Of a DNA stretch of 64,000 bases, positions 39,364 through 49,832 are shown piece by piece; the stretch's first letter is position 1; every line of letters begins with the position of its first letter. The position numbers were made by a program, and so were the translations under genes. Origin of the DNA: DASXIF01 sp036498145 (GTDB taxonomy: Bacteria > Actinomycetota > Actinomycetes > Mycobacteriales > Jatrophihabitantaceae); contig CAVPSV010000002.1 in assembly GCA_963708625.1 (NCBI GenBank), forward strand, positions 372,001-436,000, given 5' to 3'. Below the pieces are notes generated by a model, which saw only the letters and a program-made list of their open reading frames with translations, did no database searches and was not told where the DNA came from.

Positions 39364-40620
39364 GTGTCCACGTTCGACGTCGATGCGGTCCGCAAGGACT
39401 TCCCGATCCTGACACGTCAGGTGCACGGGGTGCCGCTGGTGTACCTGGACAGCGCCAACACCTCGCAGAAGCCGCAGGTTGTGCTGGACGTGATGGCGGA
39501 GCACTATGCACGCCATAACGCGAACGTGGCGCGCGCCGTGCACACGCTGGGGTCGGAGGCCACGAACGCGTTCGAGGCCGCACGTGACAAGGTCGCCCGG
39601 TTCGTGAACGCGCCGCGGCGCGAGGAGATCGTCTTCACGAAGAACTCCTCCGAGGCGATCAATCTCGTTGCCTATGCGATCTCCAACGCCACCACCACGC
39701 CGGGCGCGGAGCGCTTCCGGATCGGTCCGGGTGACGAGATCGTGGTCACCGAGATGGAGCATCACAGCAACATCGTGCCGTGGCAGTTGCTTGCCCAGCG
39801 CACGGGCGCGACGTTCCGGTGGCTGCCGATCGACGACGACGGGCGGCTGATCGACTCCGCCATCGACGAGATCGTCAACGAGCGCACCAAGGTCGTCGCG
39901 TTCGTGCACCAGTCCAACGCGCTGGGCACGGTCAACCCGGTCCGCCGCATCGTGGATCGGGCGAACGCGGTTGGCGCGCTGACCGTGCTGGACGCGTCAC
40001 AGTCCGCGCCGCATCGCCCGTTGGACGTCCAGGAGCTCGGCGCCGACTTTGTCGCGTTCACCGGGCACAAGCTGTACGGCCCTACCGGCGTCGGCGTGCT
40101 CCGGGGCCGCTTCGACCTGCTCGCCGAGCTGCCGCCCTTCCTGGGCGGCGGGGAGATGATCGAGACCGTCGACCTGAGCGGAACCACCTTTGCCGAGCCA
40201 CCGCACCGATTCGAGGCTGGCACGCCGATGATCGCCGAGGCGATTGGCCTCGGCGCGGCGGTGGACTACCTGTCCGAACTCGGCATGGAGGCGGTTGCGG
40301 CGCACGAACAGGAGCTGACCGAGTACGCGCTGGCGGGGCTGGCCGAGGTGGACGGGCTGCGCATCATCGGGCCGGCCACCGCGGTAGACCGAGGTGCGAC
40401 CATCGCTTTCACGCTGGCGGACATCCACCCGCACGACGTGGCGCAGCTGCTCGACGAGCAGGGCATCGCGGTGCGTGCCGGGCATCACTGTGCGCGGCCG
40501 GTGTGCGTGCGGTACGGAATACCGGCGACGACCCGAGCGTCGTTCGGTGTGTACACCACGCGCGACGAGGTGGATGCCCTCGTCGCCGGTGTGCAGAAGG
40601 TGCAGGGGATATTCCGGTGA
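39364..40620 (+). CDS. sufS: SufS, group II cysteine desulfurase
   Basis: 418-residue PLP enzyme that takes sulfur from cysteine. PLP lysine in FVAFTGHKLYGPTGVGVL (near residue 235), substrate-binding MEHHSNIVPWQLL and NEVGA-type loop here SNALGTVNPVRRIVDRA, catalytic cysteine in VRAGHHCARPVCVRYG (near residue 375). N-terminal PLVYLDSANTSQKPQVVLDV. GTG 39364, two bases after sufC. Sulfur is handed to SufU, encoded next. Intact. Confidence 0.96.
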   Translation: MSTFDVDAVRKDFPILTRQVHGVPLVYLDSANTSQKPQVVLDVMAEHYARHNANVARAVHTLGSEATNAFEAARDKVARFVNAPRREEIVFTKNSSEAINLVAYAISNATTTPGAERFRIGPGDEIVVTEMEHHSNIVPWQLLAQRTGATFRWLPIDDDGRLIDSAIDEIVNERTKVVAFVHQSNALGTVNPVRRIVDRANAVGALTVLDASQSAPHRPLDVQELGADFVAFTGHKLYGPTGVGVLRGRFDLLAELPPFLGGGEMIETVDLSGTTFAEPPHRFEAGTPMIAEAIGLGAAVDYLSELGMEAVAAHEQELTEYALAGLAEVDGLRIIGPATAVDRGATIAFTLADIHPHDVAQLLDEQGIAVRAGHHCARPVCVRYGIPATTRASFGVYTTRDEVDALVAGVQKVQGIFR

Positions 40621-41096
40621 GCGCGATTTCGATGGACTCGATGTACCAGGCGATCATCATCGACCACTACAAGCACCCGCATCACCGCGGGCCGCTCGAG
40701 CCGTACGACGCCGAAGTGCATCACGTCAACCCGACGTGCGGCGACGAGGTGACCGTACGCGTACGCCTGCAGGGCGACACGGTGGCCGACATCGGCTGGG
40801 AGGGCATCGGCTGTTCGATCAGCCAGGCGTCCACCTCGGTCATGAGCGATCTCGTCGTCGGCAAGCCCGTCGCCGAGGCGTTGCGGCTGCAACAGAAGTT
40901 CCTCGAACTCATGCAGTCGCAAGGCCATGCCGAGCTGACCGAGGCCGACGAGGAAACGCTGGACGACGCCGTCGCGTTCGAAGGCGTGTCCAAGTACCCC
41001 GCGCGGATCAAGTGCGCACTGCTCGGCTGGATGGCGATGAAAGGCGCACTCGGTGCAGCCGATGCGGCGACATCAACAGAAATGGACGCATCATGA
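40617..41096 (+). CDS. sufU: SufU, zinc-dependent sulfurtransferase
   Basis: About 159 residues, Gram-positive partner that accepts sulfur from SufS by zinc-ligand exchange. Zinc ligands: NPTCGDEVTVRV (Cys near 41 plus Asp), EGIGCSISQASTSVMSDL (Cys near 66) and ARIKCALLGWMAMKGAL (Cys near 128). Opens YQAIIIDHYKHPHHRGPLEP. GTG 40617 overlaps the sufS stop; the stop overlaps sufT by ATGA. Intact. Confidence 0.95.
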   Translation: MSAISMDSMYQAIIIDHYKHPHHRGPLEPYDAEVHHVNPTCGDEVTVRVRLQGDTVADIGWEGIGCSISQASTSVMSDLVVGKPVAEALRLQQKFLELMQSQGHAELTEADEETLDDAVAFEGVSKYPARIKCALLGWMAMKGALGAADAATSTEMDAS

Positions 41097-41437
41097 CCGT
41101 TGACACTGTGCCCACCCGCGACGAAATCGACGAGGCCATGCGCGATGTGGTCGACCCTGAACTCGGCATCAACGTGGTGGACCTCGGTCTCGTGTACGAC
41201 GTGCACGTGGACGAAGCGCCGTCCGGCCGAGTCATCACGCTGGACATGACGCTGACCTCGGCCGCGTGCCCGCTGACCGACGTCATCGAGGACCAGGCAC
41301 ACAGCGCACTCTCGGGTGGCCCCAGCCCGCTTGCCACCGAAGTGAAGATCAACTGGGTGTGGATGCCGCCGTGGGGTCCCGACAAGATCACCGATGACGG
41401 TCGCGAGCAACTTCGCGCCCTGGGTTTCAACGTCTGA
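41093..41437 (+). CDS. sufT: SufT-like MIP18/DUF59 Fe-S maturation factor
   Basis: 114-residue DUF59 protein: MRDVVDPELGINVVDLGLVY, then the hallmark cysteine in MTLTSAACPLTDVIEDQ, and VKINWVWMPPWGPDKITDDG. Acts late in Fe-S maturation, delivering clusters to client proteins. ATG 41093 in an ATGA overlap with sufU. Last gene of the suf operon. Intact. Confidence 0.92.
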   Translation: MTVDTVPTRDEIDEAMRDVVDPELGINVVDLGLVYDVHVDEAPSGRVITLDMTLTSAACPLTDVIEDQAHSALSGGPSPLATEVKINWVWMPPWGPDKITDDGREQLRALGFNV

Positions 41438-41442
41438 CGCGG

Positions 41443-43058
<1,616 letters not shown>

Positions 43059-43192
43059 GCCGTCCCGGATCCTCACAGCCGGCGCAAGGTTGTGGCACGA
43101 AATATCCAGATGGAATGGGTAGTCGCCGGTGCAATTGGCCGAATGTGAAGTCTTGATCCGATTACGATTGGCACGGGTTATCCGGATCGGCC

Positions 43193-43222
43193 TTGTGGCT
43201 AACGATCATCACTTGCTATGAA
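43193..43222 (+). promoter_or_regulatory. Candidate promoter for the small HTH gene
   Basis: TTGTGG (43193-43198), an 18-base spacer, and TATGAA (43217-43222) make a sigma-70-like promoter about 65 bases before the HTH gene. It sits in a 228-base gap that is noticeably richer in A+T than its surroundings (43090-43225). Another -10-like TACGAT lies at 43163. Confidence 0.4.
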
Positions 43223-43286
43223 TTCGCCAGCCGAAAGCCCCGTCTGCCCCCGCGGCCGGGACCGCCACCACTCCCGGAGGTACACC

Positions 43287-43508
43287 ATGGCCGTGCTCAA
43301 GAAGGGCGCCCGCATCACAGGATCCGAGCGCTCCAAGCTCGCGGGCGACCTGAAGAAGCAGTACGACAAAGGCCGCAGCATCCGAGAGCTCGCCGAGTCG
43401 CACGGCCGGTCCTATGGATTCGTGCACCGGGTACTGTCTGAGTCCGGTGTGAAGCTGCGCGGCCGAGGCGGCGCCACCCGCACCAAGACCAAGGCCAAGG
43501 GGAGATAG
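43287..43508 (+). CDS. Small helix-turn-helix DNA-binding protein (Rv1473A-like)
   Basis: 73-residue basic protein. Opens MAVLKKGARITGSERSKLAG; the helix-turn-helix is YDKGRSIRELAESHGRSYGF followed by VHRVLSESGVKLRGRGGATR and a lysine tail. Conserved as a single short gene across actinobacteria and next to the ABC-F gene in mycobacteria (Rv1473A, from memory). Target unknown; size and charge suggest a promoter or nucleoid binder. ATG 43287 has a CCGGAGG ribosome site. Very likely expressed from its own promoter. Intact. Confidence 0.85.
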   Translation: MAVLKKGARITGSERSKLAGDLKKQYDKGRSIRELAESHGRSYGFVHRVLSESGVKLRGRGGATRTKTKAKGR

Positions 43509-43510
43509 CA

Positions 43511-44324
43511 CTGACCGCGACCGAATCGCAGCGCACGCTCGAGATCCCGGCCGAGGCCGGATTCGAGGTCACGCTCTCCGACCAGGTCGCGACAATCACG
43601 CTCAACCGCCCCGAGCGGCTCAATTCGCTGACTCCGCACACGTGGGACTGGCTGGTGCGGGTGCGCGCGGAGCTGCCCGGCACTGTCCGGGTGGTGGTGT
43701 TGCGCGGGGCCGGCCGGGCGTTCTCCGCCGGACTGGACCGCGCCATGTTCACCGCCGAGGGCATTCCCGGCGCACCTGGCGTGCTGGCACTCGCGGGCGC
43801 CGATGCACAGGCGGCCACTGACCAGATCGCGGCATGGCAGCGTGCTTACGACTGGACGTCCGCACCCTCCGTCGTCAGCATCGCGGCCGTGCACGGTTAC
43901 GCCATCGGCGGAGGTTTCCAGCTGGCGCTCGGCACCGACATTCGCATCGTCGCCGAGGACGCCCAATTCACGATGGCCGAGCCCACGCTGGGCCTGGTGC
44001 CCGACCTCGGTGGCACCAAACGGTTGGCCGATCTTGTCGGTTACTCCCGGGCGGTGGAGATCTGCCTGACCGGCCGCCGGGTGTCCGCCGCGGAGGCCTA
44101 TGACATCGGCCTGGCTTCCCGAGTGGTGCCCGCGGAGGGTCTCGACGCGGCAATCGAACAGACGGTGGCCGCACTGCTGGCCGTCGATCGCGACGCGGCG
44201 GCGGAGACCAAAGCGCTGTTGCTGGCCGCCCGTCGGACGCAGCCAGAGTGACCAGGAGGCTGCCGAGCGGCTGGCGCAATACCGCCGGCTGCGCGCCCTT
44301 GTCGGCATGGACAGGGAAGATTAG
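43511..44324 (+). CDS. Enoyl-CoA hydratase/isomerase family (EchA12-like)
   Basis: Crotonase-fold enzyme, about 270 residues. ATITLNRPERLNSLTPHTWD, the oxyanion-hole segment VVLRGAGRAFSAGLDRAMF, VSIAAVHGYAIGGGFQLALG with the second oxyanion Gly, and FTMAEPTLGLVPDLGGTKRL with the catalytic Glu region. One extra C near 44246 truncates the frame at 44251; the homologous tail (DQEAAERLAQYRRLRALVG) continues in another frame to 44324. No ATG, GTG or TTG lies near the natural N-terminus: the homologous start coincides with CTG 43511, eight bases after GGGGAGA. Likely in one transcript with the HTH gene. Confidence 0.82.
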
Positions 44325-44346
44325 CCCCGTCCTCGGCGTTGGGCGT

Positions 44347-44352
44347 TAGCCT
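44347..44352 (+). promoter_or_regulatory. -10 box upstream of the ABC exporter
   Basis: TAGCCT directly abuts the ATG at 44353, too close for that codon to be in the transcript, and lies 12 bases before ATG 44365. This argues for the second ATG as start. Confidence 0.4.
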
Positions 44353-44364
44353 ATGGCTTATTCG

Positions 44365-46258
44365 ATGCAGGCGTTCCGGTCCATGCACCGGGACAGCTCC
44401 GTCACCGAGCGGGAGATACCCCCGGGCACCTGGCGTCGGGTGTTCCGCTTCGCCACGCCCTACCGGATGGAACTCGGTGTCTTCCTTGGGCTGATCATCC
44501 TGGATGCGCTCATCGGCGTGGCAACGCCGATCCTGGCCGGCCGCGTGGTCAACGAGATCACCCGGCACGGCCACGTCCGGGTGATCGTGCAGATCGCGTT
44601 CGTCATCGCCGGACTGGCCGTGTTCGACGCGGTGCTCTCCTTCGCCCAGCGCTGGTACTCCGCGCGCATCGGCGAGGGCCTGATCTATGACATGCGCACC
44701 GCTGTCTTCGATCACGTGCAGCGGATGCCGCTGGCATTCTTCACGCGGACCCAGACCGGCGCATTGGTGAGCCGACTGAACAACGACGTGCTGGGCGCGC
44801 AGCAGGCGTTCACCTCGACATTGTCGGGCTTGGTATCCAACGTGGTGGGCCTGGTGCTGACGGCTGGCGTCATGTTCTCGCTGTCCTGGCAGATCACTGC
44901 CCTGTCGCTGATCATGCTGCCGGTGTTCGTCATCCCTGCTCGGCGAATCGGTGCCCGCCTGCAGACGATCACCCGCGAGTCGTACAACCTGAACGCGTCC
45001 ATGAACGCGACCATGACCGAGCGGTTCAACGTCGCCGGCGCGCTGTTGGTCAAGCTATTCGGACGACCGGCGGACGAGGATGCCTCGTTCCGGCGCCGCG
45101 CCGCGCGGGTTCGCGACATCGGCATCACCTCCGCCATGTATGGACGGGCATTCTTTGTCGCGCTGACTCTGGTCGCTTCCCTGGCGCAGGCACTGGTGTA
45201 CGGGCTGGGTGGGTACTACGCGGTGAGCGGGCAACTCTCGGCCGGCACCGTGGTGACCCTGGCCCTGCTGCTCACCCGCCTCTACGGTCCGCTGACCGCG
45301 TTGTCGAACGCCCGCGTCGACGTCATGAGTGCACTGGTGAGCTTCGATCGCGTCTTCGAGGTGCTCGACCTCAAGCCGATGATCGACGACGCACCGGATG
45401 CCGTCGAGTTACCCACTGATGCCCGCAGCATCGAGTTCGCCGACGTCCGCTTCTCCTACCCGACGGCTGACGAGGTGTCGCTGGCATCCCTGGAGGACGT
45501 CGCGGTACTGGACACCACGGCGACGCAGGAGGTGCTGCACGGCGTCACCTTCCGCGCGGAGCCAGGAGAACTGGTCGCGCTGGTCGGGCCGTCGGGCGCA
45601 GGCAAGACGACGATCAGCCAGCTCGTGCCACGCATCTACGACGTGCGCTCCGGGCAGGTTCTGGTCGGTGGCCATGACGTGCGTACGGTGACACAGCAGT
45701 CGCTGCGCGACCGGATCGGCGTGGTGAGCCAGGAAGCGCACATGTTCCACGACACCATCCGTGGCAACCTGCTGTACGCGAAGCCGTCCGCCACCGAGAC
45801 CGAGCTGTGGGACGTGATCGATGCGGCCCAGATCGGTGAGCTGGTCCGCTCGCTGCCGGAGCGGCTGGACACGCTTGTCGGCGACCGCGGCTATCGACTG
45901 TCCGGCGGCGAGAAGGCCCGGCTCGCGATCGCTCGGCTGCTGCTGAAGGCACCGGAGATCGTCATCCTGGACGAGGCGACCGCACATCTGGACAGCGAGA
46001 GCGAAGTGGCGGTGCAGGAGGCGCTGGCTCATGCGCTCGTCGGCCGCACCTCGCTGGTCATCGCGCACCGGCTGTCCACCATCCACAACGCCGACAGGAT
46101 TCTCGTCGTGGAAGCGGGACGGATCGTCGAGTCCGGTACGCATGCGGAGCTGATCAACGGCGACGGCCTGTACGCCGAGCTGTACCGCACTCAGTTCGTT
46201 GGCGATCGCGATGGGCAAGGAGTGCGATCGCCGGCGCGGCGCACCGCCGTGGCGGTAG
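44365..46258 (+). CDS. ABC exporter (fused membrane and ATPase domains)
   Basis: About 630-residue half-transporter that would dimerise. Transmembrane domain of six helices (about residues 35-320) including MPLAFFTRTQTGALVSRLNN, then ATPase domain: Walker A LVGPSGAGKTTISQLVPRIY, Q-loop VVSQEAHMFHDTIRGNLL, signature YRLSGGEKARLAIARLLL, Walker B IVILDEATAHLDSESEVAVQ, H-loop VIAHRLSTI. Substrate unknown. The uninterrupted frame runs on to 46557 antisense to the ROK gene; one extra base after RTQFVGDR would end it at TAG 46256-46258, four bases from the convergent stop, which I consider the true end. An in-frame ATG at 44353 is excluded by the promoter position. Confidence 0.87.
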
Positions 46259-46262
46259 TGGG

Positions 46263-47467
46263 TCAGCCCTGGCGGCCGAGTAGTGGATCGCCGAGTACGG
46301 AGGCGAAGGCCAGTTCGGCGGCCCCGCGCAGCGACGCGTCTTCGCCGAACGCGGACGGGCACAACTCGACGGTCTTCGGTGAGCTGGTGAAGACATGGTG
46401 CTGCACGGATTGGGTGAGATCGGCCGCGGCGAGGTCGTACACGTGCGCGAGTGAGCCACCCAGGACTACCCGCTGCGGGTTGAGCACGTTGACCAGGCTG
46501 GCGATCGCCCGCCCCAATGCGTCCGCCACGTCGCGCACCGCCTTCAACGCCACCTGATCCCCGTCCGCGGCGTCGGCGAACACCGCATCGACCGGGGAGC
46601 CGTTCGGATCGGGGCGCCGGCCGGCGAGCTCCAGCAGTGCGTTGTCACCGATATAGGTCTCGACGCACCCGCGCTTGCCGCAGTGACACAGCGGACCGGC
46701 CGGGTCCACGACGTTGTGCCCGACCTCGCCGGCGTAGCCCGTCGTGGCCGCCGAGCAGGCGTGCCGTTGACGACGATGCCCGCGCCGACGCCGACCCGGC
46801 CGATCAGGTAGATGACGTCGTCGGTGTCGCGCGCGTTGCCCCGCAGATGTTCGGCGAGCACGGCGAGGTTGGCGTCGTTGCCGATGGACACCGGCAGCCC
46901 GGCCGGCACCGCGGCGGCGAGGATCTCGCCGAATCGCTCGTGCCGCCAGTCGAGGTTGGGCGCGAACTCCACCATGCCGGTCGCCCGGGTCGACCGTGCC
47001 GGGCACGCTGACGCCGATGCCGACCGGCCACGAACCGGCCGGTACCTGGCCGCTGAGCGCATGCAACGCGCTGACGACCTGTCTGGCGACGGCCTTCGGT
47101 GGGCTCGGCGCGGGATCGGTGTGCACGCAGGTGCCGCGCCGAGCACGCGTGCCGCCGATGCCGACGGCGGCGGTGGTGACGTGCGTGATGTCGATGTCGA
47201 CGGCGATCGCGTACGGCCCGTTCGGGCGGCGGGCCGACCAGGTGCGACGGGCGGCCCGCGCGCTCGCCGCCGGTGGGCACGCGCTCCTCGAGCAGGCCGG
47301 CATCGGCCAGCTCGGCGACCAGTGCGCCGATCGTCGAGCGGCTCAGCCGAAGTCGCTGGGTGAGCTCCGCCCTGGTCAGCTCACCGTGGCGGTGCACCTC
47401 GCCCGAGCAGCAGGCTGAGGTTGTGCCGTCGGATCGCGTCCGGGCGCGCTGCTGGTGCTCGGGTCAC
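46263..47467 (-). CDS. ROK-family transcriptional regulator (XylR/NagC-like)
   Basis: About 400 residues: winged helix-turn-helix near the start (LTRAELTQRLRLSRSTIGAL, LADAGLLEERV, GGERAGRPSHLV), then the ROK domain with IGVSVPGTVDPG, VSIGNDANLAVLAEHLRG, the zinc motif CHCGKRGCVETYIG, and VLNPQRVVLGGSLAHVYDLA. GTG 47467 follows the xylH stop by 25 bases, so this regulator is the last gene of the sugar-transport operon and most likely controls it, with the sugar as inducer. Frame breaks near 47405, 47250, 46985 and 46755. Confidence 0.85.
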
Positions 47468-47492
47468 CGCCCCGCCCTGTCGGGCGCTGGGG

Positions 47493-48931
47493 TCAGCTCG
47501 CCTTCGCGCGCCGCCGGGAGATCGCGTCGACGGCCGCGGCGAGCAGCAGCACCAGACCGGTGATGACCTCGTTCGCCTGCTCCGGGAAGGCGTGCAGGTG
47601 GATGCCGTTCGGGATGGTCGCGATCACCAGTGCACCGACGATCGCGTCGCGGGGCTTGCCGCGGCCGCCGAACAGCGACGTGCCGCCGATGACCGCCGCC
47701 GCGACGGCGAACAGCAGCGTGTCGCCCTGGCCCAGCCCGGTGGTCGCGCCACCGCTGAAGTCGGCCAGGAACAGTCCGCCGACCGCGGCCATGCCGGAGC
47801 CGATCGCGAAGGCGTTGATCTTCACCCGCTCGACCGGGATGCCGGCCCGGCGGGCCGCCTCGGTGTTGCCGCCGATCGCATACAGATGCCGGCCCCAGGT
47901 CGTCTTCGACAGCACGAGCGTCCAGAGCACCATGAATCCGATCGGCACACTGGCCGCCCACGGCACGCCCTGGATGCCGCCGAAGCGGCTCTGGTTGAGG
48001 AACCAGGTGATGAATCCGCCCAGCACGATTACGAGCCGCGGCCCGGAACGAACACCAGCGACCACGGTGTCGCTGGACAGGCCCGCGCGACGGCGCAGCC
48101 CCGAGCGCACGAAGGTGAAGACGGTGTACCCGCCCGCGAGCACGACGAAGAACAGCCAACCCGCCCAGACCGCCATCGTGCCGTGGGTGAGGTCGAACCA
48201 GAGGTCGAAGCCCGGTCGTGCCGACCGACTGGTTCTTCAGCGCGTACAGCTCGACGCCTTCCCACGACAGGAACAGCGCCAGCGTCACGATGAAGGACGG
48301 GATGCCCAGCCGGGCTACCAGGATGCCGGAGAATGTGCCGACGGCGACGCCGATCGACGACGGCGAAGACGAACGCGAGCGGCTGGTGGTGGTTACTCGC
48401 ACCGGTCAGCAGGAGGATCAGCCCGAGCGCGACGATGGCCGGCGCGACGATCATCCGGTTCCACACGCCGATCAGGATCGCGCCGGCCATGCCGACGACG
48501 AGTAGCACGTAGACGAAGTTGCCGACGCGCCTTGTGCAGGTCCCCGGAGGCCAGCCCTTGGGCGGCGAAGGCGGCACACATGCCGGCGGTGGTGCCGGCG
48601 GACAGGTCGATCTCGCCGAGCAGCAGGACGAACACCAGGCCCAGTGCGATGAGCGCGATGAACGAGGCCTGACTGAGCAGGTTGGCGAAGTTGTTGCGGC
48701 TGAGGAAGTCGGTGGTGGTGGTGGCGAAGATGACGCCGAGGACGATGAGGCCGAGTACCGAGGGCAGGCCACCCGGGTCGCCGCCGCGCAGCCGGCCGAC
48801 GTAATCGCGAATCGCACCCTGGATGCCGCGCGGCGAGATGTCGGCGCGGAAGCTGCCTCTCGTGTCCTCGGCGGCGGCGTCGCCGCCTGCGGCCGTGATC
48901 CGCGGTCGGACGTGCTGATGTTCTCGGTCAT
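47493..48931 (-). CDS. xylH: Sugar ABC transporter permease (XylH-like)
   Basis: About 478-residue membrane subunit of the ribose/xylose class. Blocks: LPSVLGLIVLGVIFATTTTD, FANLLSQASFIALIALGLVF, LLGEIDLSAGTTAGMCAAFA (the EAA-like signature), NFVYVLLVVGMAGAILIGVW, LVARLGIPSFIVTLALFLSW, GVPWAASVPIGFMVLWTLVL, GRHLYAIGGNTEAARRAGIP and VAAAVIGGTSLFGGRGKPRD. ATG 48931 (MTENISTS) is nine bases after xylG. Indels near 48880, 48530, 48360, 48215 and 48045. Long central loops fit XylH better than RbsC. Confidence 0.83.
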
Positions 48932-48940
48932 CGCCGTCTC

Positions 48941-49717
48941 CTACGCGCTCTTCGCGGCGGTAGCGGCGGACAGTCCGATGTCGCCGCTGCGCCCGGCGGT
49001 GATCAGTTCGACGATCTGGCTGGTGGTGGTGTCCTTCTTCATCACTTCGGCCGCGATTCGGCCGAGGAACAGCGCGTCGACGCGGTCGGCCACCTGCATC
49101 ACGTCGTTCATGTTGTGCGAGATGAGGACGACGCCGATGCCGTTGTCGGCCAGCCGCCGGACTAGATCGAGTACCTGCTTGGTCTGCGCGACGCCGAGCG
49201 CGGCTGTGGGCTCGTCGAGGAAGACGACCTTGCCGTTCCAGAGCACGGCCTTGGCAATCGCGACCGTCTGACGCTGGCCACCGGACAGGCTGGCCACCAC
49301 CTGGCGTACCGATTCGACCGTGCGCACCGACAGCCCGGTGAGCGTCTCGCGAGCCTTGCGTTCCATCTCTCCGTCCAGGGAGAACGGCCCCCAATGCAGC
49401 TCCCGCCCCAGGAACATGTTCTGGGTGATGTCCAGGTTGTCGGCCAGAGCGAGGTCCTGGTAGACGAACTCGATTCCCAGCGCTGATGCCTCCGCGGGGG
49501 AGTGGATCCGAACCGGCTTGCCCTCCCACAACAGCTCGCCGGAGTCGATCGTGTAGATGCCGGCGATGCACTTGATCAGCGTCGACTTGCCGGCCCCGTT
49601 GTCACCGACCAGTGCGGTCACCTCACCCGGGTAGACGGCGAAGTCGACGTCGTGCAGTACGTGCACGGGTCCGAAGCTCTTGTTCAAGCCGACGATCTTG
49701 AGGATGGGATCGGTCAC
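48941..49717 (-). CDS. xylG: Sugar ABC transporter ATP-binding protein (single-domain XylG-like)
   Basis: 258 residues, so only one nucleotide-binding domain, whereas E. coli XylG and RbsA carry two. Walker A LVGDNGAGKSTLIKCIAG, Q-loop FVYQDLALADNLDITQNMFL, signature VASLSGGQRQTVAIAKAVL, Walker B VVFLDEPTAALGVAQTKQVL, H-loop GVVLISHNMNDVMQVADRVD. GTG 49717 with GGAG nine bases upstream is the likely start; the open frame continues upstream through the intergenic hairpin without coding sense. Intact. Confidence 0.88.
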   Translation of the reverse strand: MTDPILKIVGLNKSFGPVHVLHDVDFAVYPGEVTALVGDNGAGKSTLIKCIAGIYTIDSGELLWEGKPVRIHSPAEASALGIEFVYQDLALADNLDITQNMFLGRELHWGPFSLDGEMERKARETLTGLSVRTVESVRQVVASLSGGQRQTVAIAKAVLWNGKVVFLDEPTAALGVAQTKQVLDLVRRLADNGIGVVLISHNMNDVMQVADRVDALFLGRIAAEVMKKDTTTSQIVELITAGRSGDIGLSAATAAKSA

Positions 49718-49777
49718 GGAATTCGCTCCTCCGCTCGGGGCCGTGGTGCGCGGCGCGCCTGTGCACAGGCTGGCGTG

Positions 49778-49814
49778 CAACGGCGGGGCAGGCAAGGTGC
49801 CTGCCCCGCCGTTG
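49778..49814 (-). repeat. 17-bp perfect hairpin between xylF and xylG
   Basis: CAACGGCGGGGCAGGCA and its exact reverse complement are separated by three bases. It lies in the 115-base gap after xylF in the transcribed strand and has no following U-run, so it is a partial terminator or an mRNA-stabilising stem that would give more binding protein than transporter. Confidence 0.75.
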
Positions 49815-49832
49815 AGTCGACCTGGGCTCAGG

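Noticed and set aside
46259..46557. C-terminal extension of the ABC exporter antisense to the ROK gene
   Set aside because: Homology ends near residue 630; one indel ends the gene at 46258, four bases from the convergent stop.
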